Shown piece after piece: positions 7,731-16,410 of a DNA stretch of 64,000 nt. The translations under genes were made by a program, and so were the position numbers. This DNA comes from DASQYE01 sp036389315 (GTDB taxonomy: Bacteria > Acidobacteriota > Blastocatellia > Pyrinomonadales > Pyrinomonadaceae), in the NCBI GenBank assembly GCA_036389315.1, contig DASVQF010000051.1, forward strand, positions 186,001-250,000, written 5' to 3'. The stretch's first letter is position 1. Each line of letters opens with the position of its first letter. The notes under the pieces are model-generated. The model searched no databases, had not been told where the DNA came from, and worked only from the letters and a program-made list of their open reading frames with translations.

Positions 7731-7961
7731 TTGGCTGATCCGAATGATCGCGTAGAGGAGAACGTTCCCGGCCCCTATTACGTGGATTCTCTCTGCATAG
7801 ATTGTGACGTGTGCCGCGACACAGCGCCGGACAACTTCACGCGCGCAGACGATAAGGGCTACTCCTACGTCTTCAAGCAACCCTCCACACAGGAAGAGCA
7901 TGAGCTGTGCCAGGAAGCCCTGGCCGCCTGCCCCGTCGAAGCCATCGGCAACGACGGGTGA
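7731..7961 (+). CDS. small ferredoxin
   Basis: A 76-residue cytoplasmic electron carrier. Starts at a TTG immediately after AGGAGG. The cluster motif CIDCDVC near residue 22 plus CPVEAI at the end gives C-x2-C-x2-C...C-P, the single-cluster [4Fe-4S]/[3Fe-4S] ferredoxin pattern. It has only one cluster motif, and an acidic body typical of electron carriers. It follows nadA by 84 bp across a hairpin. It could feed electrons to an iron-sulfur enzyme, but no partner can be named from context. Confidence 0.9.
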   Translation: MADPNDRVEENVPGPYYVDSLCIDCDVCRDTAPDNFTRADDKGYSYVFKQPSTQEEHELCQEALAACPVEAIGNDG

Positions 7962-8022
7962 GGCCGTTTAGGATTGGCGGGTGAAGCAGCTTCGCATTTA
8001 CTGTTCTATAGATGCTCCAAGT

Positions 8023-8961
8023 TTATTCTCGCGCCGGGGGCGTCCGCTCCAAGCTTGCGCGATCCCATTGGGCCAGGTTCGCGCCCGCCTCATAGGTGCT
8101 TTCGAGAAACTGCATGAGCGCCCCTTCCGGCGACGCTGCCGTGCGAACATCGTCGTACATGAGAAGAAATTCCGATAGCTCCTGACTGTAGAAGGCGCTC
8201 TCGGGAGCGATGCGCGCTTCCTTCAACCCCGCAGGCTCCGGCGCAGTGTAGGAGTAGAAGGCAGCGCCCTTCACGGGCCCACCGCCGGGCCAGAAGCCGT
8301 GGCTGATCGCTTCGTGCGAGTAGGCTTCGCGCGTGATCGAGTCCGCTCCGACGCGTTCGGGCGCGCGGCGGCCGGAAAAGCGCGTTGCCGCCAGGTCAAA
8401 GCTTCCCCAGAAGAAATGTACAGGGCTGGCCTTGCCTATGAAGCGCGAGCGAAAGCGGTTGAGGACTTTCTCCGCCTGCACGAGGATGCGCCAGAAGCGA
8501 TTGGCGTACTCCGCCGTATATGAAGCATGCCTCCTGTCCTCTTCAAAGCGGATGGGGTTTTCCACCTCGACCGGCATCGTCCAGATTTTCACACGGATTC
8601 CGACCGACGCGAGCGCGCTCATCACTTCCCGGTAAAAGTCTGCGACCGCGCGCGGCGCGAGCGCAAGACTTGTTTGGCTTCCGTCGCTGCACTTGATATG
8701 GAGCAGGTGGTCTATGAAGTCGAACTCTATCTCGAAGGCCCGTTCTTCGTACGGCATGGCCGTCGTCCCCAGGCCGCGCGCCGTCACGTAGAGCGGCACG
8801 TTCCACCAGTGATTGACGAGCGGCGTTTGCGCGAGCCGTATCTTGCCGACGACCTGCGTCCACATGTGCAGCGTGTCTTTCGTCTCCTGCCACTCTTCTA
8901 AAGGCAGGCTGGGCCAGGTCTGCGTCACGCCAGCGCCGCTCTCGACTTTAGCATCGGTCAT
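8023..8961 (-). CDS. DUF5996 family protein
   Basis: A 312-residue protein that matches the DUF5996 family over most of its length. The recognisable blocks are WPSLPLEEWQETKDTLHMWTQ, VNHWWNVPLYVTARGL, FEIEFDFIDH and the later FWGSFDLAATRFSGR and HEAISHGFWPGG. The family has no established function; conserved Trp, His and Asp residues suggest an enzyme. GGAGAGAAAG precedes the ATG. No signal peptide or membrane segment, so cytoplasmic. It is flanked by the diguanylate cyclase gene on the same strand. Confidence 0.9.
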   Translation of the reverse strand: MTDAKVESGAGVTQTWPSLPLEEWQETKDTLHMWTQVVGKIRLAQTPLVNHWWNVPLYVTARGLGTTAMPYEERAFEIEFDFIDHLLHIKCSDGSQTSLALAPRAVADFYREVMSALASVGIRVKIWTMPVEVENPIRFEEDRRHASYTAEYANRFWRILVQAEKVLNRFRSRFIGKASPVHFFWGSFDLAATRFSGRRAPERVGADSITREAYSHEAISHGFWPGGGPVKGAAFYSYTAPEPAGLKEARIAPESAFYSQELSEFLLMYDDVRTAASPEGALMQFLESTYEAGANLAQWDRASLERTPPARE

Positions 8962-9018
8962 CTTTCTCTCCGTTCAATAAAATCTCTTTGGGCCAACCGA
9001 GAGATCCGGACGGCTTCT

Positions 9019-9990
9019 TTACCGCCCCTCGTCCTTGCTCTTCAGCTCCGCTCTTTCGACGCGGTTGCGCCCCTGCTCCTTGGCTTCGTAGAGGGCCATG
9101 TCTGCGCGGGCGATCATGTCGTTGCCCGATTCCTCTTCGGAGAGCGTGGCCGCGCCGATGCTCAAAGTGAGTTGAAAGCGCGGCCTCGTATCTCCGAACT
9201 CCTGCCTGGCGGCCGATGCGAGCACCTTCTCGGCCAGCGCCTCGGCTCCTTCCAAATCCGTCTCCGGCAGCAGTACCAGGAACTCGTCGCCGCCGTAGCG
9301 GCTCACCATGTCCGAGCGCCTGACGACACCCGTCAAGATCACTCCGACCTGTTTGAGCGCGGCGTCGCCGGTCGCGTGCCCGAACGTGTCGTTGATCGTC
9401 TTGAAGTTGTCGAGGTCGATCATCAAACAGGAGAGCGGGCGCGCGTAGCGACGGGCCTCGGCATATTCATGCGCGAGCACGCGCTGCAATCCGTAGCGGT
9501 TGAGCAGGCCCGTCAGGGCGTCCGTCATGGCGCGCTCCTGCGCTATCTCTGCCGTGACGCGCGCCTCCTCGGCGCTCAGGCGCAGGCGGTCGCGCTCTCT
9601 CTTCATACGCATCGCGACCTCTACGCGCGCGAGCAGCTCTTCGGCCTTGAAGGGCTTGCTGATGTAGTCGTTCGCGCCGAGCGCGAGGCCGCTCACCTTC
9701 ACGTCCGTCTCGTCGCGCGCCGAGAGAAAGATGACGGGGATGTCGCGCGTCGCCACGTTCTCTTTAATCAGGCGGCAGGCCGTCAAACCGTCCATCAAAG
9801 GCATCATCACGTCCAGGATAATCAGGTCGGGCGAGCTGCTGGTGGCAGCCTCGACGGCCTCGCGCCCGTTCTCCGCCACGAGGACAAAGTAACCGGCGCG
9901 TTCCAGGCGACGCTGAATCAGCGTACGGTTGATCGGCTCGTCATCGGCGACGAGAATGATCGGCGTCTTCTCTTCCCGGTCGTCAAACAT
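9019..9990 (-). CDS. response regulator with GGDEF output (diguanylate cyclase, PleD-like)
   Basis: Makes cyclic di-GMP when phosphorylated. The receiver domain is residues 10-125, with acidic pair D16/D17, phospho-acceptor D60 (LIILDVMMP) and the KPF lysine. A short coiled linker (about 130-160) leads to the GGDEF domain with intact SRYGGDEF (233-237 for GGDEF) and an upstream RRSD I-site for product inhibition. It lies directly downstream of the GAF histidine kinase gene on the same strand, the likely cognate kinase. An inverted repeat fills the gap between them. Confidence 0.95.
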   Translation of the reverse strand: MFDDREEKTPIILVADDEPINRTLIQRRLERAGYFVLVAENGREAVEAATSSSPDLIILDVMMPLMDGLTACRLIKENVATRDIPVIFLSARDETDVKVSGLALGANDYISKPFKAEELLARVEVAMRMKRERDRLRLSAEEARVTAEIAQERAMTDALTGLLNRYGLQRVLAHEYAEARRYARPLSCLMIDLDNFKTINDTFGHATGDAALKQVGVILTGVVRRSDMVSRYGGDEFLVLLPETDLEGAEALAEKVLASAARQEFGDTRPRFQLTLSIGAATLSEEESGNDMIARADMALYEAKEQGRNRVERAELKSKDEGR

Positions 9991-9996
9991 AATCTA

Positions 9997-10084
9997 AGGG
10001 ATGAGGGATGAGGGATGAAGGAAGACGGATTGAACGACTCAACGCTTGATTTATTCAACCACTCATCCCTCATCCCTCATCCCT
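9997..10084. repeat. hairpin between kinase and GGDEF genes (GGGATGA family)
   Basis: Three copies of AGGGATG at 9997-10018 pair perfectly with TCATCCCT repeats at 10063-10084 (22 bp). The right arm includes the kinase stop codon. It may reduce read-through or set the relative amounts of the two proteins. Confidence 0.75.
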
Positions 10085-12551
10085 GTTCTTCGGCGTTGGG
10101 CACTTCGGGCGGGAGGCTGAACCAGAAGGTCGAGCCTTCACCTGTCATGGAAGTGACGCCGATCTGGCCGCCGAGCCGCTCGACGAGCCGCTTGGAGACG
10201 GCCAGGCCGAGACCTGAGCCGCCGTAGGCGCGCGTGTTTGATGTATCGGCCTGGCGAAACTCTTCAAAGAGGTGCGGGAACGCTTTCGTGTCGAAACCGA
10301 TCCCGGTGTCCATGACGTTGATCTGCACGCTGCCGTGTTGGCCCGCCATCACGCTCACATGAACGGAGCCCGATTCCGTAAACTTGACGGCATTCGAGAG
10401 CAGGTTCATCAAGACCTGCCGGACGCGCTCGGGGTCTGTGCGAATCGAGGGCAGGTCGTCCGAGATGCTCATCTGGATGTTCAAGCCCTTCTTATCGGCG
10501 ACCGTTCGGACGCTTGAGATGGCGCGCTTGACCACGTCTTCAAAAGCTATGGTGTCCATGTAGACGGGAAAGCGTTCGGCGTCTATGCGCGCCAGGTCGA
10601 GCGTGTCTTCGACCATGCTGAGCAGGCGGTCTGCGCTCTCGGCAATCGTCTGCACGTCGCCAGCCTGCTGCTCGTTCAGCGCGCCCGAAAAACCTTCCCT
10701 GAGCATCTGCGCGTAGCCGATGATGGCGTTCAAGGGCGTGCGCAGCTCGTGCGAGATGATGGACATAAACTCCGTCTTGTGGCGCTCAGATTGTCTCAAG
10801 TCCTCTTCGAGCTGCCTGCGCGATTGGCTGAGCGAGCGCACTTCGCGGCTCCATTCAAGGTTCTGAAAGGCGGTGGCGATGGGACGGGCGAAGAGGTCTG
10901 CCAGGCGTTGCTCGTCGGCGCTCGTCTGCTCGACGACGCGCGAGAAGGTGATGAGCATGCCGAGCAGTCTGTGGCCCTGCCCGATGACGGGCGTGGCCCA
11001 GGCGGCCCGTAGCCCAGACCAGCGCGCGGCCGTGTAGAGACTGGCAAACCGGGGCTCGCTCGCCAGGTCTGCGACGACGCCTACGCGGCGCGTCGCCGCC
11101 AGGCCGCACACGGGGTCAGTGAGCGCCACGCCTTGCGTGTAGCGCTCAAGGATGCCGGTCGGCAGATGCTTGGCAGATGCCAGGCGCAAGAGCTTTGCCT
11201 CTTCGTCCCAGCGCAGGATGGCCGCCGCGTCCGTACCCGCGATCTTCGACCACGAATCGAGCACCGCGCGCAGGCAGCGATCAAGCTCCACTTCTCCCGT
11301 CGCCTCTCCGGCCAGCCTCATCAGCATCAAGAGGTCTTCGATGTAGGAGCGAAGCCGCGCGTGAAGCTGCGCGTTGAGGATGAGCGGCGCGATTGCGTCG
11401 GCCACGCGCACCAGCACCATCTGCTCCTCGCGCGTCCAGCGCCTCTGTGCGTCGGATTCGACCAGCCCGAGCGCGGCCAGCACTTGCCCGCCGTAGACTA
11501 CGGGCGCGACGTAGAGCGAACGCGCGCCGAGTCGTTCGGCCAGAGGTTGGAGGTCTGGGCTCGCGGCGCGCTCGCCCTGCAAGTCTTCGATAAAGACCGG
11601 CCGCTGATCTTCGTAGACAGGGCGCTCGCTGCGACCGACGGGGGCGTGGACTTCGAGCGGCGGGCGATCACTATTCGGCGTCCAGGCGCGCAGGGACGGC
11701 TCCGGGCGGCCGAAAGCGACCGAGCGCAGGAGGACGAAACTGGACGGCAGGGCGCGCGCCAGCTCGTCTATCGCGTGTTGAATAATATGATCGAGGTCGA
11801 AGGAGGACTGGGCCACGCGATGCAGGCTTTCGATGAGCGCCTCTTCGCGGCCGCGCGCCTCTTCGCGCCGGAGGCTGACGCGCACGCTCTCGGAAAGCTC
11901 TATGCGCTTGACCGTCGAGGCCAGCAGATAAGCGACCACGCGCGCCGCGTCGCAGTGCGCGTCCGTGTAAGCGCCCGTACGGGTCGTGCTCGCGACGATG
12001 ACGCCTTCGACCTGGCCGCCGACCGTGAGCGGCGCGCACAGTATGGACTGCGCGGCGGCGCAGACGAGCGGCAGCAGCAGCGCGCGACTGACGAGCTCTT
12101 CCGGCGCGTTGTTGAAGCGGACGGGAGAGCCCGCCTGAACGGCGCGCTCAAGCATCGTGTGCGAGACCCGCAAGACCTCGCCGTCAGTTACGCTCTCCAA
12201 CTCCCCGTCCGGCGAGAGCGCGTAGCGCAACTGCTGGCGATCTTCTCCGACGCTCAAGGTCAGGCGCAGCTCTGCGGCCGGTATCAGGTGGGCCAGGGCG
12301 CGCAGCGCCAGCCTGGAGGCAGAGGGCGCGTCCGTCGAGGCGCTTAACAGTCGCGTCAGCTCCGCCAGCTCGCGCCCGCGCTCGCTCTCGGAGGGCGCGT
12401 CCTGCTCTCTCTTATGCGAATTCGTTTTCATCTCGGCCAAAAAAGCGCGGAAGCGACCACGGGCGCGTTGCCTGCGGGGCGGCGCGCGCGGCGCTCTGCG
12501 CTTGGTGAGGATGAAAGACCCTTCGTCTATCAGGGAATCCTGTCGGGGCAT
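10077..12551 (-). CDS. multi-GAF sensor histidine kinase
   Basis: An 824-residue protein. The N-terminus is a basic unstructured stretch; ATG at 12431 is an alternative start 40 codons in. Up to three GAF-like domains follow (about 60-220, 240-400, 420-570). Then HisKA with FMSIISHELRTPLN (H601 the phospho-acceptor) and a HATPase_c domain with NLLSNAVKFT, DTGIGFD and GSGLGLAVSKRL. No membrane segment, so a soluble sensor of a small ligand or redox state. No receiver domain is attached; the REC-GGDEF protein encoded next is the likely partner. Confidence 0.93.
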   Translation of the reverse strand: MPRQDSLIDEGSFILTKRRAPRAPPRRQRARGRFRAFLAEMKTNSHKREQDAPSESERGRELAELTRLLSASTDAPSASRLALRALAHLIPAAELRLTLSVGEDRQQLRYALSPDGELESVTDGEVLRVSHTMLERAVQAGSPVRFNNAPEELVSRALLLPLVCAAAQSILCAPLTVGGQVEGVIVASTTRTGAYTDAHCDAARVVAYLLASTVKRIELSESVRVSLRREEARGREEALIESLHRVAQSSFDLDHIIQHAIDELARALPSSFVLLRSVAFGRPEPSLRAWTPNSDRPPLEVHAPVGRSERPVYEDQRPVFIEDLQGERAASPDLQPLAERLGARSLYVAPVVYGGQVLAALGLVESDAQRRWTREEQMVLVRVADAIAPLILNAQLHARLRSYIEDLLMLMRLAGEATGEVELDRCLRAVLDSWSKIAGTDAAAILRWDEEAKLLRLASAKHLPTGILERYTQGVALTDPVCGLAATRRVGVVADLASEPRFASLYTAARWSGLRAAWATPVIGQGHRLLGMLITFSRVVEQTSADEQRLADLFARPIATAFQNLEWSREVRSLSQSRRQLEEDLRQSERHKTEFMSIISHELRTPLNAIIGYAQMLREGFSGALNEQQAGDVQTIAESADRLLSMVEDTLDLARIDAERFPVYMDTIAFEDVVKRAISSVRTVADKKGLNIQMSISDDLPSIRTDPERVRQVLMNLLSNAVKFTESGSVHVSVMAGQHGSVQINVMDTGIGFDTKAFPHLFEEFRQADTSNTRAYGGSGLGLAVSKRLVERLGGQIGVTSMTGEGSTFWFSLPPEVPNAEEQG

Positions 12552-12671
12552 AAGGCTCGCTTCGCGAGCTAATCTTAAAATAGTTTCCCGCGCCGTCGCA
12601 ATGGCGTATCTTTATGCTAAGCTTTAAAGGAGCAGTTGGCCGAAGAGCTAAACAAAGGAGACCACAAAAGC

Positions 12672-13115
12672 ATGCGACGACGCGAAGGCGACGGGTGCCC
12701 CGTGGCGGGCGCTCTTCAACTGGTTGGCGACAAGTGGACGATGCTGGTGGTACGCGACCTCTTCCAGGGGCCCAAACGCACGACCGAGCTGCTGCAAGCT
12801 CTGCACCCGATCAGCAGCCGCACCCTGGTCGGGCGACTGCGCGACATGGAGCACGACGCCCTGGTCGAGCGCAGAGATTACGGCAGCAGCCCGCCGCACG
12901 TCGAATACGTCCTGACCGAGCGCGGCCGGCTCCTCGTCCCCCTTCTTGACAGCCTGCGGCGCTTGGGCGAAGTGCTCGACTGCAACGAATGTGAAGACCG
13001 CCGTCGCCACCTCGGCTCCTACTGCGAAGCCTGCCCGCACACAGCCGCCGGCCAGCACGGCCCGGCCTCTTCGCCGTCGCGCCGCGAAAAGGATGTCCCG
13101 GTAGTTCTTTTGTGA
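12672..13115 (+). CDS. HxlR-family transcriptional regulator
   Basis: A 147-residue winged-helix regulator. ATG at 12672 is preceded by AAAGGAG. GCPVAGALQLVGDKWTMLVV, ISSRTLVGRLRDME and the wing DYGSSPPHVEYVLTERG are typical of HxlR/MarR-like regulators that often sense aldehydes or redox through an N-terminal Cys (here C9). Longer than usual: the tail has a Cys-rich stretch (CNECEDRRRHLGSYCEAC) that could bind a metal or act as a thiol sensor. Divergent from the histidine kinase gene. Target unknown. Confidence 0.88.
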   Translation: MRRREGDGCPVAGALQLVGDKWTMLVVRDLFQGPKRTTELLQALHPISSRTLVGRLRDMEHDALVERRDYGSSPPHVEYVLTERGRLLVPLLDSLRRLGEVLDCNECEDRRRHLGSYCEACPHTAAGQHGPASSPSRREKDVPVVLL

Positions 13116-13125
13116 GCAGTAATCA

Positions 13126-13205
13126 AACAGGGATAGACAGGATGGACAGGATGAAGAAAAAGCAATCGTTCTGCTTTTATCCTGACAATCCTGTCCATCC
13201 CTGTT
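13126..13205. repeat. 3'-end hairpin (GGATGGACAG family)
   Basis: AACAGGGATAGACAGGATGG at the left pairs with ATCCTGTCCATCCCTGTT at the right around a 40-base middle with its own short stem (AAAAGCA/TGCTTTT). It lies between the HxlR gene and the lipoprotein gene. Confidence 0.7.
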
Positions 13206-13233
13206 AATTTTCTTTTCTCTCAGGGAATTTCAT

Positions 13234-14139
13234 TTGAAGCCTCGTCGGTCAACGAGCATCGTCGCTCTGCTCATCATTCTCGCGCTCTCGGTTTCGGCCT
13301 GTCGTCGCAATCCGCAAGGTGAAGCGGCCGCCAGCACCGGGCCGCAGGCGGAGTTGCCCCCGCGCAGCCTGTTCGGCGTCGCGCTGCGCCCGCAGGCCCG
13401 TCAACTCGTAGCAGAGATAGAGAGCCATTACGGGCGGCGTGTGCGCGAGGAGATGAAATCCAATCTCGACTACAGCTACTACGCCGCGCTCTCTTCCGTA
13501 GATACGGACGGGACGCCGACGATCCGCATGGACGCAGACGTTCCTCCGACCGAAGCGACCATCGTGCACGAGCTATCGCACATCAAGCTCTACGCGAAAG
13601 GGTTTCCCGTCATACGCCTCAATTACCCGCACTCCTGGACGAGAGAGCGGCAGCAGGCGCACGTGCGCTACGTCGTAGCGATGGTCTATGACGCGATCAT
13701 CCATACGATCATCTATCCGGAAGTGCGACGCATGGACTTGAAGCCGGACGAGCCGCTTCACAGCCAGATGGAGCTGATTATGGCCGACGAGTTCGCAGAT
13801 TATCCGGGCGTGCCGCGCCAGGACGTACGCACGATCTTTTACCTGAACGCCGCGCTGCTGCTGGAAGACAGAGAGTTTTTCGAGCGCGTCACGGACGCCT
13901 ACATGACGCGCCACTGGTACGAGTCGGTCGCCATCGGCCGGGTGATCGCCGACATGGTGACGGCCGCCAAGCCTTCGACCCCGGAAGAGGTGATCTTCAT
14001 CCTGCTGCGCTCGCTCGAAGTAATCCAGCACGACATGAACCACTTCGAGCTGGATTACTGGGAGACGGAAAAGCGCGGCGAACACCCCTTGCGCCGCGCC
14101 GTCATCAAAGTCATCCCACAACAGAAGGGCGGACGGTAA
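13234..14139 (+). CDS. lipoprotein with HExxH metalloprotease-like motif
   Basis: A 301-residue protein starting at a TTG (AGGGA upstream). The signal peptide ends in a lipobox, LSVSAC, so C23 would be lipidated and the protein held in a membrane facing the periplasm. VHELSHIKLY (112-116 is HELSH) has the zinc-binding helix of gluzincin/metzincin proteases, and a later Glu-rich helix (MELIMADEFADYPG) could give the third ligand. The rest is helical without a family I recognise. Probable zinc-dependent peptidase; substrate unknown. Confidence 0.75.
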   Translation: MKPRRSTSIVALLIILALSVSACRRNPQGEAAASTGPQAELPPRSLFGVALRPQARQLVAEIESHYGRRVREEMKSNLDYSYYAALSSVDTDGTPTIRMDADVPPTEATIVHELSHIKLYAKGFPVIRLNYPHSWTRERQQAHVRYVVAMVYDAIIHTIIYPEVRRMDLKPDEPLHSQMELIMADEFADYPGVPRQDVRTIFYLNAALLLEDREFFERVTDAYMTRHWYESVAIGRVIADMVTAAKPSTPEEVIFILLRSLEVIQHDMNHFELDYWETEKRGEHPLRRAVIKVIPQQKGGR

Positions 14140-14183
14140 GAAAAGGTTGACTTCCCCCTTTTCTTTCGCCGGGGGAGATGGCT

Positions 14184-14678
14184 CTAGCCCTGACACTCTA
14201 CCGTAAATACGAACCGGCTCGAAGTCAGCTCACCGTTGGCGTTGAAGGTCGCGTGGATTTCCGTCCTGACCAACAGATTGTCCTCGCTGCCCTGAGAGAC
14301 AACATTCAGATGAGAGACGGTGTTGAAGACGAAGGCCCCATTCTCTGAAGATTCGGTGGTCGCCTGCACAGTCTCGTTGACGACGTACTTAGTGCCGCTC
14401 GTCTGGTTGACTCCCTGAAGGGCGAAGTTGATGTGGAACTGGGCATTGCTGTGACCGCCGGGGCTCCCCGTGGCCGTAAACAGGACGTGGGATGTGCCGT
14501 TGATCGTAACTGTATCGCCGGTACATGAATTGGCGTTGAAGAACTCTATGGGAATCTGCTCGTTGGTCTGGATCACGTTCGCCTGCGGCATGGCCGCTGC
14601 GTGGGTGATGGAATTGTGAAGCGTCAATGAAATGGTCAGCACGAAGAGTAGCGAGAGGGCAATTATTCTTCTCGTCAT
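14184..14678 (-). CDS. exported hypothetical protein
   Basis: A 164-residue protein starting at the ATG at 14678 (AAGGAG ten bases upstream; an in-frame TTG at 14696 is less likely). Signal peptide MTRRIIALSLLFVLTISL..., cleavage near THA. The mature part is Thr/Ser/Asn-rich beta sequence with two Cys (SCTG and VECQG) that could form a disulfide, and no enzymatic motif. It resembles small secreted beta-sandwich proteins in composition only. Convergent with the lipoprotein gene. Confidence 0.7.
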   Translation of the reverse strand: MTRRIIALSLLFVLTISLTLHNSITHAAAMPQANVIQTNEQIPIEFFNANSCTGDTVTINGTSHVLFTATGSPGGHSNAQFHINFALQGVNQTSGTKYVVNETVQATTESSENGAFVFNTVSHLNVVSQGSEDNLLVRTEIHATFNANGELTSSRFVFTVECQG

Positions 14679-14856
14679 TGCAATTGTCTCCTTCAAATCT
14701 GAGAGAGTTTGAGATTGAGCGCCGCTGCCGCATACAGAGCGCGGGACGACTGATGTCGGGCTGGGGAGAAATGCGGGCCATGTGCGTTACAGGGAGCGCG
14801 ACAATATGCTAAAAGCGTTAGCGAGTCAATGATTTTTTAGACGCGGTGGGCCCAAA

Positions 14857-14899
14857 GAGAAAGGATGAAGGAAAAATTGCTTTTCCTTCATCCTTTCTC
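14857..14899. terminator. hairpin downstream of trxB
   Basis: A perfect 19-bp stem, 14857-14875 with 14881-14899, around ATTGC. It sits immediately after the trxB stop. No strong T-run on the minus strand, so it may protect the mRNA end rather than terminate. Confidence 0.7.
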
Positions 14900-14914
14900 C
14901 TTGTCGCCTTGCTT

Positions 14915-16021
14915 TTAGTCTCCGTGCGCAGCGTCGCCTTCCATGTGGTTGGGGATGACTTCGCCGTCCGGCATGATGATCTTTTCGTGGTCGGCCGTCA
15001 CGCGCTCGCCTTCGCGCGTGACCTCTTCTCCGGCGGGCATGGGGACGGGCAGGTTGTCGAGGAATCGCTCGGCGTCTATGGCGGCCATGCAGCCCGTGCC
15101 AGCGGCCGTCACTGCCTGGCGATAGAAGGAGTCCTGCGCGTCGCCACAAGCGAAGACGCCGGGAATCTGCGTCGCCATCGAGTGGCCCGAAGTCTTCAGG
15201 TAGCCGATCTCGTCCATCTCCAACTGTCCCTTGAAGAGGTCTGTGTTGGGCTTGTGGCCGATGGCTATGAAGACGCCTTCGCAGGGGAAGATGCTCTCCT
15301 CGCCCGTCTCTGTGCTGCGCAGGCGCACGCCCGTCACGCCCGTCTCGGGCGTGCCTAAGATTTCCTCCACGGTCGCGTTCCACAGGAAATCAATCTTGTC
15401 ATTCTTGAACGCCTTGTCCTGCATGATCTTCGAGGCGCGAAGGGTATCGCGACGGTGGATGACGGTGACGCGCTGGGCGTAGCGCGTAAGAAACGTGGCC
15501 TCTTCCATCGCGGTGTCTCCGCCGCCGACGACGACAATCGGCTTGCCCTTGAAGAAGAAGCCATCGCAGGTGGCGCAGGCCGAGACGCCGTACCCGCCCA
15601 GGCCCTCGGGCGCAGGCGCTTCGCCCGGAATCCCGAGCCACTTGGCCGACGCGCCCGTCGAGATAATCAGAGTCTCGGCGCGAATGATGGTCATCACCTG
15701 CTCGCTGTCCTGGCTCTCTTTGCCGTAGAGCGTGAAGGGACGCTTCGAGAGGTCTACGCGGTCAATGTAGGTTGTGAGAAACTCTGTGCCGAAGCGCGTG
15801 GCCTGTTGACGAAACTCCTCCATCAACTCCGGCCCCTGAATGCCCTTGGAGAAGCCCGGATAGTTCTCGACCTCTGTCGTTATCATGAGCTGCCCGCCGG
15901 GCTGCGGCCCTTCTATGACGAGCGGGCGAAGGTCTGCGCGCGCGGCGTAAATGGCCGCCGTCAGCCCGGCCGGCCCCGATCCGAGGATCACCACGTCTCT
16001 GTGCAGCGTCTCTCTGGTCAT
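14915..16021 (-). CDS. trxB: thioredoxin reductase
   Basis: NADPH-dependent flavoprotein that reduces thioredoxin in the cytoplasm. 368 residues: FAD-binding GSGPAGLTAAIYAARA (14-29), redox-active CATC (149-152), NADPH-binding GGGDTAMEEATF with HRRDTLRA, and the FAD closing motif GVFACGDAQD. It is about 45 residues longer than common TrxB. The extra C-terminus (from about 325) is acidic, ends in HMEGDAAHGD and has no motif I know. The gene is monocistronic by layout, with a hairpin after the stop. Confidence 0.95.
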   Translation of the reverse strand: MTRETLHRDVVILGSGPAGLTAAIYAARADLRPLVIEGPQPGGQLMITTEVENYPGFSKGIQGPELMEEFRQQATRFGTEFLTTYIDRVDLSKRPFTLYGKESQDSEQVMTIIRAETLIISTGASAKWLGIPGEAPAPEGLGGYGVSACATCDGFFFKGKPIVVVGGGDTAMEEATFLTRYAQRVTVIHRRDTLRASKIMQDKAFKNDKIDFLWNATVEEILGTPETGVTGVRLRSTETGEESIFPCEGVFIAIGHKPNTDLFKGQLEMDEIGYLKTSGHSMATQIPGVFACGDAQDSFYRQAVTAAGTGCMAAIDAERFLDNLPVPMPAGEEVTREGERVTADHEKIIMPDGEVIPNHMEGDAAHGD

Positions 16022-16410
16022 CAGCTTTTCGTCGTCTCCTTCAGAGCAAATTTCTCTCTACAGTCTCGGCGCGCCTGCATACAGCTTTTCAGGTTTGATG
16101 AGTAGTATAACAATTGGCCCGCGCCGACACCACCGACCGCCGCCGCCCACAGCCGCGCCCTCGCCTTCGGCGCAGGGCCGTGTGCGGGCTGAACGATTGC
16201 TGCCGCCTGTAACTTCTTGCTGGCGCGGGATGGCCCGGCTGTTGTATAACTGCTAACGAAGTCGTAGTCGAACAGGCCGCTTATCGGGAACGCCGGAGCC
16301 GAATTTCAAGTATTCGAGACGGAAGCCCGGCTCGGACGCCAGAGCACACACCGAAGCGCCCCGACCGAAAGCCCGGCCCGCCCGGTAGCGAACAACATTC
16401 AGGAACCACC
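16022..16410. other. divergent promoter region, no gene
   Basis: A 389-bp gap between the divergent trxB and 3-hydroxyacyl-CoA dehydrogenase genes. On the minus strand TATACT near 16106 could be the trxB -10 box, but its -35 is poor. No small gene with coding character seen. Confidence 0.35.

Noticed and set aside
11133..12347. Long + strand open frame of 404 codons
   Set aside because: Antisense to the GAF histidine kinase; composition is the Arg/Gln-rich shadow of a high-GC gene, with no recognisable domain.
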